A DNA stretch of 64,000 bases from JAXLVB01 sp046329195 (GCA_046329195.1 JAXLVB010000001.1:2108001-2172000), one strand, 5' to 3'; shown: positions 31,859-41,390, numbered from the stretch's first letter. Numbers and translations are program-made. The notes: a model not told the origin generated them from the sequence alone.

Positions 31859-33472
31859 ATGAATAATCAAGAGCAATTTGCTGTGTTGTTGGACAATCTC
31901 CAGCAAAAAACAGAAAAAACTAAATTGGGTGGTGGCCTAAAAAAAATAGAAGACCAACACCGCAAAGGCAAGTTAACAGCCCGAGAACGCATTACTTATC
32001 TTACCGATAAGGATAGCCCACAACTCGAAATTGGCCTGTTTGCTGGAGACGGCCTCTACGCCAATGAAGGTGGCTGCCCTTCGGGCGGTGTAGTAGTGGT
32101 AATTGGTTATGTATCAGGGCGACAGTGCGTTATCGTTGCCAACGACGCTACAGTGAAGGCCGGTGCTTGGTTTCCGATTACGGCCAAGAAGAACCTCCGT
32201 GCTCAAGAAATTGCACTCGAAAACCACCTCCCTATCATTTACTTGGTAGATTCTGCCGGGGTTTACCTGCCCATGCAAGCCGAGGTGTTTCCTGACAAAG
32301 AGCACTTCGGACGCATTTTCCGGAACAATGCCATCATGTCTTCAGAAGGTATCATTCAGATAGCCGCTATCATGGGCTCGTGTGTGGCAGGGGGGGCGTA
32401 TTTGCCCATTATGTCCGACGAAGCGCTCATTGTAGAAGGAACTGGCTCGGTATTTTTAGCGGGTTCGTATTTGGTCAAATCTTCGATTGGCGAAGACGTT
32501 GATAACGAGACACTGGGTGGTGCCAGCACACATTGCGAGATTTCGGGCGTTACGGACAACAAATACCCCAACGATGAAGCCTGTCTTGATGCTATTCGTA
32601 ACATGATGAGTAAGTTAGGGCACACTCCTACCGCAGTATTCGACCGTGTCGAAGCTGTGCTACCCAAAAAAAAGGTGGAAGAAATCTATGAGCTACTACC
32701 TGTAGATCGTCTTAAACCATACGACATGCTCGAAATCATCGAACGAATTGTGGACGACTCTTCCTTTGAGCAGTACAAAGCACTGTATGGTAAAACCTTG
32801 CTTTGTGGTTATGCCCGCATTGATGGCTGGGCGGTAGGCATTGTGGCCAACCAGCGCAAGATGGTAAAATCTAAAAAAGGCGAAATGCAAATGGGCGGTG
32901 TCATCTACTCCGACTCAGCTGACAAAGCAGCTCGCTTTATTATGAACTGCAACCAAAAGCGTATCCCTCTCTTATTCTTACAAGATGTGTCAGGCTTTAT
33001 GGTAGGTAGTCGTTCGGAGCATGGGGGCATCATCAAAGACGGCGCCAAGATGGTCTCGGCTATGGCCAATTCAGTAGTACCCAAGTTCACCATCGTAGTC
33101 GGAAACTCTTACGGAGCCGGCAACTATGCTATGTGTGGCAAGGCATACGACCCTCGCCTGATTTATGCCTTACCCACCGCCCAAATGGCCGTTATGAGTG
33201 GAAGTTCGGCAGCTAAAACCCTTTTGCAGATTCAAGTTGCCAGTCTCAAAGCCAAAGGGCAAGCACTTTCTACAGAAGTCGAAAACGAACTACTCAGCGA
33301 AATCACGAACCGGTATAATTCCCAACTTTCGCCGTACTATGCCGCCGCCCATCTCTGGACAGATGGCGTCATTGACCCACTTGACATCCGTAACGTAGTA
33401 AGTATGGGTATTGCAGCCGCCAATCATGCGCCCATCACAAAGCGCTATAATGTGGGTGTCATTCAAACGTAA
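31859..33472 (+). CDS. Acyl-CoA carboxylase beta subunit (methylcrotonyl-CoA carboxylase-like)
   Basis: A 537-residue carboxyltransferase subunit that moves CO2 from carboxybiotin to an acyl-CoA. Two crotonase-like halves are present: the N-terminal acyl-CoA site (SAGVYLPMQAEVFPDKEHFGRIF) and the C-terminal biotin site (LQDVSGFMVG, GNSYGAGNYAMCGKAYDPR). SAGVYLP with DKEHFGRIF matches methylcrotonyl-CoA carboxylase beta (leucine breakdown) better than the propionyl enzyme, so I prefer that function. The biotin-carrying alpha subunit is not adjacent. The length is as expected. Confidence 0.9.
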   Translation: MNNQEQFAVLLDNLQQKTEKTKLGGGLKKIEDQHRKGKLTARERITYLTDKDSPQLEIGLFAGDGLYANEGGCPSGGVVVVIGYVSGRQCVIVANDATVKAGAWFPITAKKNLRAQEIALENHLPIIYLVDSAGVYLPMQAEVFPDKEHFGRIFRNNAIMSSEGIIQIAAIMGSCVAGGAYLPIMSDEALIVEGTGSVFLAGSYLVKSSIGEDVDNETLGGASTHCEISGVTDNKYPNDEACLDAIRNMMSKLGHTPTAVFDRVEAVLPKKKVEEIYELLPVDRLKPYDMLEIIERIVDDSSFEQYKALYGKTLLCGYARIDGWAVGIVANQRKMVKSKKGEMQMGGVIYSDSADKAARFIMNCNQKRIPLLFLQDVSGFMVGSRSEHGGIIKDGAKMVSAMANSVVPKFTIVVGNSYGAGNYAMCGKAYDPRLIYALPTAQMAVMSGSSAAKTLLQIQVASLKAKGQALSTEVENELLSEITNRYNSQLSPYYAAAHLWTDGVIDPLDIRNVVSMGIAAANHAPITKRYNVGVIQT

Positions 33473-33532
33473 TGTACTATACAAGTTTCTTTATAAACTC
33501 TCTTTAAAAGGCTAAAAGTATCAAATATAGTT

Positions 33533-34027
33533 ATGAAAACCCTCTCCGACCTGCTTCTTTTGGGTGACCCACGTCTCTATCAAGTTTGTGAGCCTGTTTT
33601 GCCTACTGAGCTCCATTTGGTGCCTCACTGGGTAGCTGATTTGCACAACGTGATGCAAGAAATCAGAGCCAAATACCACTTCGGAAGAGCCATTGCGGCT
33701 CCTCAGTTAGGCATCATGAAACGGCTGATTTACATGAACATTGACCAGCCTGTAGTGTTTATTAACCCTGAATTGGTCAACTTGAGCGAAGACTTATTTG
33801 AACTCTGGGACGACTGCATGAGCTTCCCAAATTTGTTGGTCAAGGTAAAGCGGCATCGTTCGCTGACCATTCGCTACTTAAACGAGCACTGGCAGCCTCA
33901 AGAATGGACGATGCAAAACGACCTTGCTGAACTACTTCAGCACGAGTACGACCACCTCGATGGGATTCTGTGTACCATGCGTGCAATAGATGACAAGTCC
34001 TACAAATGGCGCTCTACGCCTATATAG
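33533..34027 (+). CDS. Peptide deformylase-like protein
   Basis: A 164-residue protein with the three deformylase motifs: GRAIAAPQ (Gln58), DDCMS (Cys95) and HEYDH (His137, Glu138, His141). The metal ligands Cys and two His and the catalytic Glu are kept. Motif II is DDCMS instead of the usual EGCLS, and the protein is shorter than standard. It may be a second, divergent deformylase removing formyl groups from nascent chains, or act on other N-formyl or N-acyl peptides. It follows the carboxylase gene by 60 bases. Confidence 0.82.
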   Translation: MKTLSDLLLLGDPRLYQVCEPVLPTELHLVPHWVADLHNVMQEIRAKYHFGRAIAAPQLGIMKRLIYMNIDQPVVFINPELVNLSEDLFELWDDCMSFPNLLVKVKRHRSLTIRYLNEHWQPQEWTMQNDLAELLQHEYDHLDGILCTMRAIDDKSYKWRSTPI

Positions 34028-34100
34028 CGTGGTTGTTCTATAAGCTATATTTCCCCGTTTTTTGTAAAAAATGAATGTAGTTGAACTATTTTATATAAAT

Positions 34101-34120
34101 TTACGTAATTGATTACGTAA
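34101..34120. promoter_or_regulatory. Candidate MarR operator
   Basis: TTACGTAAT, two bases, and its exact complement ATTACGTAA form a 20-base perfect palindrome that ends 11 bases before the MarR-family ATG. MarR dimers bind palindromes of this size, so autoregulation is likely. Confidence 0.65.
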
Positions 34121-34131
34121 CTACTTACTAA

Positions 34132-34620
34132 ATGGATTTAATCTCAGAATTAGGCGCTCTGGCATGGGGTAGCCGCCTAAAGCGCCTCAGCGATTTGATT
34201 ATGAAACAAGCCAGTGCTGTGTATCAAAGCTATGGCATTGAGTTTGAACCTAAATGGTTCCCTTTATTTTACTTGCTGGCTCAAAAACAAGAAATGGGCA
34301 TTATGGAAATCGCCGAGAAATTGCAAGTGACGCATCCTGCGGTTATTCAAATAGCCAAAGAATTAGAGAAAAAGGGATGGGTCACTTCAAAAAAATCAGG
34401 CGACGATGGGCGAAAACGCATTCTGAAACTGACTAAAAAAGGTCTTGACTTCTTGCCTCAATTACAAAATATCTGGCAAGACATCAGGGCTGTCAACGAA
34501 GCGCTACTAAGTCAACGCAATTACCTGCTATTACCTGCTGTAGAAGAACTCGAACAAGTGTTGACTGAAAAGGAGTATATCCAGATTTTCAAGGAATTTC
34601 ACCAAAACAAAACCCACTGA
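34132..34620 (+). CDS. MarR-family transcriptional regulator
   Basis: A 162-residue winged-helix regulator. The recognition region is IMEIAEKLQVTHPAVIQIAKELEKKGWVTSKKSGDDGRKRILKLTKKG (about 57-105, described by position), with the family D-x-R pattern in the wing (DDGRKR). Flanking helices form the dimer part. It is 9 bases from the following GNAT gene and preceded by a perfect palindrome, so it probably controls itself and the acetyltransferase. The inducing ligand is unknown. Confidence 0.9.
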   Translation: MDLISELGALAWGSRLKRLSDLIMKQASAVYQSYGIEFEPKWFPLFYLLAQKQEMGIMEIAEKLQVTHPAVIQIAKELEKKGWVTSKKSGDDGRKRILKLTKKGLDFLPQLQNIWQDIRAVNEALLSQRNYLLLPAVEELEQVLTEKEYIQIFKEFHQNKTH

Positions 34621-34629
34621 ACGTTCGCT

Positions 34630-35088
34630 ATGGAAGTACAACTTATTGATTATCAGCCTGCCTATAAAGAAGACTTTAAGCAATTGAACATCGCTTGGAT
34701 TGAAAAATATTTCAAAGTAGAGCCTCATGACCTTGAGCAGTTAGACGACCCCGAAGGATACATCATCTCGCAAGGTGGACAGATTTTTTTAGCAAAGGTC
34801 GGCTCAACAATGGTAGGGACTTGCGCTCTCATCAAAACAGGAGAGACCAGTTATGAATTGGCCAAAATGGCCGTTTCGCCCGACTATCAAGGCTTAGGTA
34901 TTGGCAAAAAGTTATGCGAAAAAGCCATTGAAACTGCCCGAAACTTAGGAGCTACATATCTGTACTTAGAATCAAATCAAAAACTAACACCTGCGCTCAC
35001 GCTTTACAAAAGCGTAGGGTTTGTAGAAGTCCCCATTGGAGAAACGCCTTTTGCAAGGGCTAATTTTAAGGCTGAAATGTATTTTTGA
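34630..35088 (+). CDS. GNAT-family N-acetyltransferase
   Basis: A 152-residue acetyl-CoA-dependent acetyltransferase. Motif A is clear: LAKMAVSPDYQGLGIGKKLCEKAIETAR (about 76-103), with the pyrophosphate-binding Q-x-x-G-x-G/A loop. The ending LYKSVGFVEVP is also typical. Substrate unknown; MarR-GNAT pairs often modify small molecules or toxic compounds. It is in an operon with the MarR gene and converges with the gene at 35098, leaving only nine bases between stops. Confidence 0.88.
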   Translation: MEVQLIDYQPAYKEDFKQLNIAWIEKYFKVEPHDLEQLDDPEGYIISQGGQIFLAKVGSTMVGTCALIKTGETSYELAKMAVSPDYQGLGIGKKLCEKAIETARNLGATYLYLESNQKLTPALTLYKSVGFVEVPIGETPFARANFKAEMYF

Positions 35089-35097
35089 TTTGTTGCA

Positions 35098-36480
35098 TTA
35101 AACATAGCTTTTATCCAGCATTGGCAAAAATGAAAGTTCATTGATTTGAAAATCAGCGGTATAGTTGAGTACTTCAATTTCTGAACAAAAAGCAAAGCCA
35201 ATACCTGCATTTTTGACCATACACAGGTCATTGAGACTGTCGCCTACTGCTATCATTTTTGTAAACGGAATATGATATTGCTGCGAGAGTTCGAGCAGTG
35301 CGTTCGTTTTACAAAGGGTGTGGTTACAAACACTTTCAGGCTTTCGGAAAAAGAAAGACGGGATTTTTACCTCACCATTGGCGATGCCACCCGAAAACTC
35401 TAACTCGTTGGCCAAGGCAAAATCGGCTCCTATTTTGTTTTGAATGTGGTTAACAACAAAATCATAGCTATCGCTGATGATACCGATGATATAGCTACGA
35501 CGACGCAACTCTGCAACGGTCTCGTAAATGTCTTCTACTACTTTGATGCGATCAATTATGGCCAAAAGCTCCTGTCGGCTACGTCCTTTGAGCAATTGAG
35601 CGATTCGTTTGGTCATAATCACGGGGTCTTGTACGTCTGCTCGTCTTTTGAGCAATTCGTCATAAAATCCAAATTCAAACGCACATTCATCAATAAAACG
35701 CCCTTGCAAAAGGGTGTTGTCCATGTCAAAAACAACGAGTTTATTAAGATGAAGCAGGTTTTCATTGATAGCAGCCTCCATTTGAGTGCGTACAATTTGT
35801 AGCGATTTCAACTCTTGAAGGCTTAGTTTCCCTTTGGGTTGTTGAATGGCTCTTTCAATTATGGCAGTTGTTACTTCTTTTGACATTTTGGGTAAGGCAT
35901 TCCATTTTTGCATTTTATTTTTTATCTCCCCAATCATGACTTCGTCCATCTGACAGCCCAGCAGGTGTAGGTCTATCAAAATGCCAATATCAACCCCATA
36001 GCCTTCAGCAAAATTGAGTTTTTGAAGCCATTCTTTTTTGCCAGCAATCATGCCGCTAAGGGGTTGTGAAAACTTCATCAGCTCTGGAAAAAAGATGGTA
36101 AGTAAGGGCTTTGCCACCATTTCGGTCACTCGACCTGCCTGACGATTGAAAGTTGCTTTGGTGAAATCAAGTTGATTGTCAATAATTGGTTGCGTGAGCA
36201 TTCCGATGGTTTGCAAAGGATAAGGGTCTATATCGGCATCTAAAAAGACGATGATGTCGTTTTGAGCCAAATCAAGTCCTTGTTTCATCGAAGTTCCTTT
36301 TCCTCGAATAGGGCATTCATGTACGATAGCCCCAGCATATCGAGCCACCCACGCCGTGTTGTCGGTAGATTGGTCATCTATCACAAGAATTTCGGTGACG
36401 TTAGGAATATTCCTTGCAAATTGTACCACATTTCCTACGGTACTTTCTTCATTATAGGCAGGGATGATGACGGTTATCAT
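35098..36480 (-). CDS. Bifunctional glucosyl-3-phosphoglycerate synthase / HAD phosphatase fusion
   Basis: A 460-residue protein with two catalytic parts. Residues 1-210 form a GT-A glycosyltransferase of the GpgS (GT81) type: VIIPAYNEESTVG, DAD motif 81-83, and GRVTEMVAKPLL..FFPEL..QPLSG..AG..GYGVDIGILID (117-170). Residues 248-435 form a HAD phosphatase: DMDNT (252-256), IISDS, and GDSLND (413-418), of the SerB/GpgP kind. GpgS makes glucosyl-3-phosphoglycerate from NDP-glucose and 3-phosphoglycerate; the phosphatase would release the compatible solute glucosylglycerate. The pathway is inferred from family motifs. The frame extends to 36558, but MITVIIP at 36480 is the natural start. Confidence 0.82.
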   Translation of the reverse strand: MITVIIPAYNEESTVGNVVQFARNIPNVTEILVIDDQSTDNTAWVARYAGAIVHECPIRGKGTSMKQGLDLAQNDIIVFLDADIDPYPLQTIGMLTQPIIDNQLDFTKATFNRQAGRVTEMVAKPLLTIFFPELMKFSQPLSGMIAGKKEWLQKLNFAEGYGVDIGILIDLHLLGCQMDEVMIGEIKNKMQKWNALPKMSKEVTTAIIERAIQQPKGKLSLQELKSLQIVRTQMEAAINENLLHLNKLVVFDMDNTLLQGRFIDECAFEFGFYDELLKRRADVQDPVIMTKRIAQLLKGRSRQELLAIIDRIKVVEDIYETVAELRRRSYIIGIISDSYDFVVNHIQNKIGADFALANELEFSGGIANGEVKIPSFFFRKPESVCNHTLCKTNALLELSQQYHIPFTKMIAVGDSLNDLCMVKNAGIGFAFCSEIEVLNYTADFQINELSFLPMLDKSYV

Positions 36481-36569
36481 GGTTATTACTACGTTTAGAG
36501 ATGTAATTTTGAAAGAAACTGAACAACCGCAAAACAGTTGTTCAGTTGGGTACTTCAAGTCATGAAAAA

Positions 36570-38237
36570 TTATTGTGTCGCTGAACCACTCTCTATAAGT
36601 TGCTTAAAATCAGGGTCTTTGGGGTACAATCTTGCGCCTGTATCTACAAAAGTTTTCGCTTTGTCAATGTCTTTTTCTACTTCTGAATAATAGACATACA
36701 GGTATTTGAGGGCTATCTTCATGTCGTACTGATAAAATTTTTCTTTCTGTTGATTCTGGGCAAGTTCTACGAAACGTTCGTAGAATGGAATAGACTTTAC
36801 ATAAGCTGTATCCTTGTTAGTATGACCATAATAGTTTGCCCTTGCTCGGTACAATATGGTTGAAATATGGTTTGGGTTTGCCTCTTCAACAACTGCAAAA
36901 GCAGAATCTGCTTTTTGATACATGGTTGAGTCTTTTCGACCCGACTGATAAGCAGCCATGCCCAGCCAAAATGTATCGCTTATCAAAGACTTTTTAAATT
37001 TTTTGTTGCCAGTTTCGATGTAGTTGATGGCTTCTTCATAGTGTTTTAGTTTATAGCTTATCTTAGCTATTTCACTATATAGGTTTTCGGTAGAATCAGT
37101 TTCGGCTGCCTTAGCCAAGTAATACACCGTCAAGGAATCTTTGTTGGTGATGGTAGTATCTGGTGTGTTTTGGTAAGACCGACCCAACATTTTGAACTCG
37201 ATACCTTCTACTTTTTCAGGTGCTTTTTCTACAAAAACAGTCAAGTTACTAATCGTTTTATCGTAATTTTTTAGGTTAAAATACGACCTTCCCATGATGC
37301 GGTATTTCATAGGATCTGCCAATTGGTTATTTAAGCGTTCAACTTTTTCGATGGCACTTTGATAGTTTTTGGCCAAATAATCAAATTTTGCCGAGCGAAA
37401 CATCAAATCAGTTGTGGGTGCCTCAATCAGCTTGATGTACTTGTCAAGATTTATAGCCGCTATTTTGGTTTTATTGGTTGCAAAACTCATCTCTGCCAAT
37501 TGGAGGTAAGCTGGTGCGTAGAGCGAGTCGGCTTGAATGGCTGCCTTGAAATAGTCGCTGGCGATATTGGTACTACGCCCTCGCCAATACACATTGCCGA
37601 TACGGGTTTTGGCTACACTTGGGCTTGTCAGCAAATCAGTAGCAAATTCGTAGGCTGTTACGGCTGGGCCAGCGTTGCGTTGGTCGAGTAGGTCACGGGC
37701 ATCACCGATACTTAACCAAATGCCTCCATTTTTTTTGTCTCTTTTCAAAGCCATTTCTAAATATTCAATGGCTTTTTGGGCATTTCGGTCTTTGTATAGT
37801 GACTTATCTAACTCTCCCATAACATTAACATAACCCGTGTAGGCCTCGCCGATACGCCACAAGATTTCGGCATCTTTGCCTTTACTTTCTTTCATTACTT
37901 CGGCAATAATGGCATCAGCATCGGCAGTACGGCCTTCTAAATGGGCTACTATGCCCAAACCTGCTTTGTTGAGGGGTCGTCGTTTTTCATCTAATAAAGC
38001 TCCTTTTTCAAAAAAAGCCTTTGCATCGGTCAACTGTTTGGTACGAACCGCCACGTAGCCGCTATAAAAATAAGATTCGGCAGTTGGAGTATTTTGGACA
38101 ATCTTTGCCATTTGAGCAGTGGCATCAGTAAATTGTTCTCTTTCCAATTGTTGCAGCGCATTGGGAATACTTTGACTCAATGCCTCAAAAGCAAAAAGCG
38201 CAAGTGGGAGAAATAGATAGTTGGTCAGCTTTTTCAT
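36570..38237 (-). CDS. Secreted tetratricopeptide-repeat protein
   Basis: A 555-residue protein with a signal peptide (about 1-22, ALSQ) and TPR-like helical repeats through most of its length, for example AESYFYSGYVAVRTKQLTDAKAFFEKG (about 53-79) and EEAINYIETGNKKFKK. It probably acts as a periplasmic scaffold for protein complexes. No enzyme motif is seen. It lies between the GpgS fusion and a coiled-coil membrane protein, all on the minus strand, with gaps of 89 and 40 bases, so an operon is possible. Confidence 0.8.
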   Translation of the reverse strand: MKKLTNYLFLPLALFAFEALSQSIPNALQQLEREQFTDATAQMAKIVQNTPTAESYFYSGYVAVRTKQLTDAKAFFEKGALLDEKRRPLNKAGLGIVAHLEGRTADADAIIAEVMKESKGKDAEILWRIGEAYTGYVNVMGELDKSLYKDRNAQKAIEYLEMALKRDKKNGGIWLSIGDARDLLDQRNAGPAVTAYEFATDLLTSPSVAKTRIGNVYWRGRSTNIASDYFKAAIQADSLYAPAYLQLAEMSFATNKTKIAAINLDKYIKLIEAPTTDLMFRSAKFDYLAKNYQSAIEKVERLNNQLADPMKYRIMGRSYFNLKNYDKTISNLTVFVEKAPEKVEGIEFKMLGRSYQNTPDTTITNKDSLTVYYLAKAAETDSTENLYSEIAKISYKLKHYEEAINYIETGNKKFKKSLISDTFWLGMAAYQSGRKDSTMYQKADSAFAVVEEANPNHISTILYRARANYYGHTNKDTAYVKSIPFYERFVELAQNQQKEKFYQYDMKIALKYLYVYYSEVEKDIDKAKTFVDTGARLYPKDPDFKQLIESGSATQ

Positions 38238-38277
38238 GAGAGTACATTTTAAGGATTAAACAAAGAGACTTGGGGAA

Positions 38278-39204
38278 TTAGAAAAATAAGAAGCTATTGC
38301 GAAGGCTAACTTCTGTTGAGCCTAAGTAGGCCGTGAGGGTATAAATGCTGATTCTATATTCACCAGGGGCTACTTTTTGAGTAGGCTTAAAAGTCATCTT
38401 TACTTTTTGTGGTGCTTGGTCAAAATTTACGGTAGTTGTGGCATAGACAGGTATTTGAAATGACATCTCTTTGGTTTTGATTACCTGTGAACCCAACTCA
38501 CCCTTCATCGGATTGCCGTTCAGGTCGGTAATGCTCATAAATACTTCTTGTTTGGTATATGATTTAAGTGCCATGGGCAAATTGAACGACACTACCAACT
38601 CATTCGCTTTTTTGGCTTTTGCCGTAACCTTCGTGTTAGGCTTGAGCACATCCACTCGAAAGTTGTCCGCAGTAATGAGTAATTTTGTGGCAGCCAACTC
38701 GCTTTTAGCTATTTCTATGACCTTGGTCTGGGCAGTTAATTGGGCTTTGAGTTGATAGTTTTCTGATGAAATTTTTTCATTAGTCAGCTTTATCTGAGTT
38801 AGTTCAGCTTGAAGATTAGTGCGAACTTTCTGCAAATCAGCGATTTGAGCATCGAGTTGATTGGTGCTACTTTGGAGGGTTTCGCTTATCTGGTGATATC
38901 TATTGAGCATAGCATCTTTGCTACGAAGGGTATGCTTAATAGAAGCCATTTGCGATGACAATACCCTGTTTTGGTCTTTGGCTTCTGTCAATTGGGCGTT
39001 GAGTTGGTCGCCAAGCTGAACAATTTCACGTTCCAGATTTAGCTTTACCGATAGGAGCGAGTCAGCTTTGAGTTCAGATTTATTTTGGGCAAGGGTCAAA
39101 TCCCCGCTTTTATCCCAATAGTAAATACCGCCGAAAAGAGAAAAAACGAGCAGGAATGTGAGTACTCCAGCGATTGATTTTGAGTTTTGTTGTGTCCATT
39201 CCAT
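38278..39204 (-). CDS. Membrane-anchored coiled-coil protein of unknown function
   Basis: A 308-residue protein. An N-terminal membrane segment (about 10-29) is followed by a long coiled coil (about 40-175, rich in Leu, Gln, Glu, Lys) and a C-terminal beta-rich domain (about 180-308). I do not recognise a named family. The layout suggests a periplasmic spacer carrying a binding domain. It stands 40 bases upstream of the TPR gene and may work with it. The 121 bases on its 5' side separate it from the histidine kinase. Confidence 0.7.
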   Translation of the reverse strand: MEWTQQNSKSIAGVLTFLLVFSLFGGIYYWDKSGDLTLAQNKSELKADSLLSVKLNLEREIVQLGDQLNAQLTEAKDQNRVLSSQMASIKHTLRSKDAMLNRYHQISETLQSSTNQLDAQIADLQKVRTNLQAELTQIKLTNEKISSENYQLKAQLTAQTKVIEIAKSELAATKLLITADNFRVDVLKPNTKVTAKAKKANELVVSFNLPMALKSYTKQEVFMSITDLNGNPMKGELGSQVIKTKEMSFQIPVYATTTVNFDQAPQKVKMTFKPTQKVAPGEYRISIYTLTAYLGSTEVSLRNSFLFF

Positions 39205-39325
39205 GTCCGTAAAAGTTTAAAGGTGAAAAATTTGTAACGATTTGATGTTACAAAGGTCTCTCCCCAAACTTAATGCAGACTTAATGGTAAATTAGATGTT
39301 GCTTAACTACCAAAAAAAGTGAGTA

Positions 39326-40693
39326 TTAGCAATGAGGTATTTCTATTAAAAATTCAGTACCTACATTTGGAATGCTATTGACACGAATGGTGCCGTTGTG
39401 AAGTTCTACGGTGCGCTGCACTACTGAAAGCCCTACTCCAAAACCTCGTTGAGTTACTGCATTTTTGGCCCGGTAAAACGGCTGAAAAATGTGTGGTAAA
39501 TCTTCCGCATCAATCCCAATACCGTTGTCCTTTACTTTGATAATGCAATGAGTGTTGTTGAAATTGAGTAGTAATTGCACCTCGTTTTGAGTGCTGTACT
39601 TGCAAGCATTGATGAGCAAATTAACCACTACATTGACCAACAGCGTCTCGTTGCCTATTACAAGCGTACTGTTTTCGTCGTCTGGGATTTGCTCAAAATC
39701 AAACCTTACTTTAAAAGTCGGGTCGCTGTTTTCTACTTGGCTCTTGGCAAGCAGGAGTACTTCTTCTAAGTGTACCTTCTCAAAACTAATATTACTACCA
39801 TGATCCATCACTTTGGCCAGTTGCAAGAGTCCGTTTGATAAGGCGATAAGTCGGTCAGTATCACGCTCTAAGTGCTGGAGTATCTCGTGATTTTCTTGGT
39901 GTGTGTGTGTTTGTGACAAGCCTACCTGTATTTCAGTTTTAAGCGCCGCCAACGGAGTACGAAGCTCATGCGAGGCATGCGACACAAACTGTTTCTGCTG
40001 TTGAAATGCGGCCTCGAGGCGTTGAAGCATCTGATTAAAATTGTTGGACAACTCGGCTATTTCATCTTGATTATTACCCAACAAAAGGCGTTGGCTTAGG
40101 TCTTTGGCAGTAATATACGATATTTGATTATTAATGTGCTGAATAGGGCGCAGGGCTTGGGTTGCAAAAAAAACAGCAATGCTGACAGTAAGCAGAATAC
40201 CGATACTGAATCCGATGAAGAGTGTATTAAGTAAATTTTTCATTTGGGCTTCGCCCGTCAGGTCGGTAGCAGCGGCTACTACCACAAATCGGTCGTACTG
40301 ACCTTTAAACAACACGCCGATTACGTCTTGCTGCCTGTGGCGGAGGGTTAGCTTTTCTTCAAGGCGCACTTGATCCAAGAATTGGGTTGTGAGATATTCC
40401 GCTTGCAGTTCAACGTTAGTATAGAGTAGTTCGTTTTTGTAATTAAATACGTAAATTTCTTCGTTGGGGAGTTTTGCCAGCGAGTTTTTGTCAATGATTT
40501 TGAGTAGTTTGGCATTAAACTCACGGGTATCAACCAGCAAACGGGCCGTGGTTGAAGCCCGTCGTTGAAGCCGATCATAGAAGTTTTTTTGGCGTTGATT
40601 TTCGGCATTCCAATAAACTACTGCCGAAAAAACAAACAATATAAAAGCGACTACCAACGTAAACTGCAAAGCGATTCGATAACGGATTTTCAT
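39326..40693 (-). CDS. HAMP-domain sensor histidine kinase
   Basis: A 455-residue two-component sensor: membrane helices at about 9-28 and 154-177, a periplasmic sensing region between them, HAMP (about 178-232), HisKA with SHELRTP (His242), an N-box (NLLINACKYS) and the G-boxes DNGIGI and GFGVGLSV. It starts one base after the stop of the response regulator gene, so the two are translationally linked. The sensed signal is unknown. The setting with DUF389, an ion antiporter and stress proteins suggests an envelope or ionic stress input (inference). Confidence 0.92.
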   Translation of the reverse strand: MKIRYRIALQFTLVVAFILFVFSAVVYWNAENQRQKNFYDRLQRRASTTARLLVDTREFNAKLLKIIDKNSLAKLPNEEIYVFNYKNELLYTNVELQAEYLTTQFLDQVRLEEKLTLRHRQQDVIGVLFKGQYDRFVVVAAATDLTGEAQMKNLLNTLFIGFSIGILLTVSIAVFFATQALRPIQHINNQISYITAKDLSQRLLLGNNQDEIAELSNNFNQMLQRLEAAFQQQKQFVSHASHELRTPLAALKTEIQVGLSQTHTHQENHEILQHLERDTDRLIALSNGLLQLAKVMDHGSNISFEKVHLEEVLLLAKSQVENSDPTFKVRFDFEQIPDDENSTLVIGNETLLVNVVVNLLINACKYSTQNEVQLLLNFNNTHCIIKVKDNGIGIDAEDLPHIFQPFYRAKNAVTQRGFGVGLSVVQRTVELHNGTIRVNSIPNVGTEFLIEIPHC

Positions 40694-40694
40694 G

Positions 40695-41390
40695 TTAAGT
40701 GGCTTTTAGGTAATAGCCCAAGCCTTTTTTGGTATGAATGAGTTTTGGGTCAAAGTCTCGGTCAATTTTTTTGCGTAAGTAATTGATATATACTTCGATA
40801 ATATTAGTATTAGTATCAAAATTTAAGTCCCAAACTTTTTCTACAAAATCCATTTTAGATAGTACTCTACCTTTATTGCGAAGCATGTATTCGAGCATCT
40901 CAAATTCACGGGCGGTGAGTTCAATTGTTTTACCTTCACGAGTTACGGTTTTAGTCCTCAGATTCATTTCTAAACTATCTTCTCGGAGTAGCTCGGCATT
41001 TTGGTCAAAATGGTCAGCTTTACTTCGACGCAACAGGGCATGGATACGTGCCAACAATTCACGCAGGTCAAAAGGTTTTACCAGATAGTCGTCGGCGCCT
41101 TGTTCAAGCCCTTTTACTTTGTCATCAATTTCACCGAGTGCCGTCAGCATCAAAACAGGCGTGTTGATACCGTGTTGCCGAATGGCTTTGCAAACCTCAA
41201 AACCGTTCATTATGGGCAGATTGATGTCAAGCAAAATCAGGTCATAGGCATGCGTTGTACCCAAACGTGCGCCCACAAAGCCATCATAAGCAGTTTCTAC
41301 CTCAAAACCTTCTTTGAGTAAGCCTTTTTTGGTGGCATCAGAGATTCGTTTATCGTCTTCAACAAATAGTATTTTAGCGATGTATTCCAT
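40695..41390 (-). CDS. OmpR/PhoB-family response regulator
   Basis: A 231-residue DNA-binding regulator, partner of the adjacent kinase. The receiver has the acidic pair EDD (11-13), phospho-acceptor Asp55 (LLDINLP), Thr in MLTALG and Lys in LVKPF. The C-terminal winged helix (about 135-228) ends in KKGLGYYLKAT, typical for the family. Only ten bases separate it from the DUF389 gene upstream, so the three genes form one operon. Confidence 0.94.
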   Translation of the reverse strand: MEYIAKILFVEDDKRISDATKKGLLKEGFEVETAYDGFVGARLGTTHAYDLILLDINLPIMNGFEVCKAIRQHGINTPVLMLTALGEIDDKVKGLEQGADDYLVKPFDLRELLARIHALLRRSKADHFDQNAELLREDSLEMNLRTKTVTREGKTIELTAREFEMLEYMLRNKGRVLSKMDFVEKVWDLNFDTNTNIIEVYINYLRKKIDRDFDPKLIHTKKGLGYYLKAT

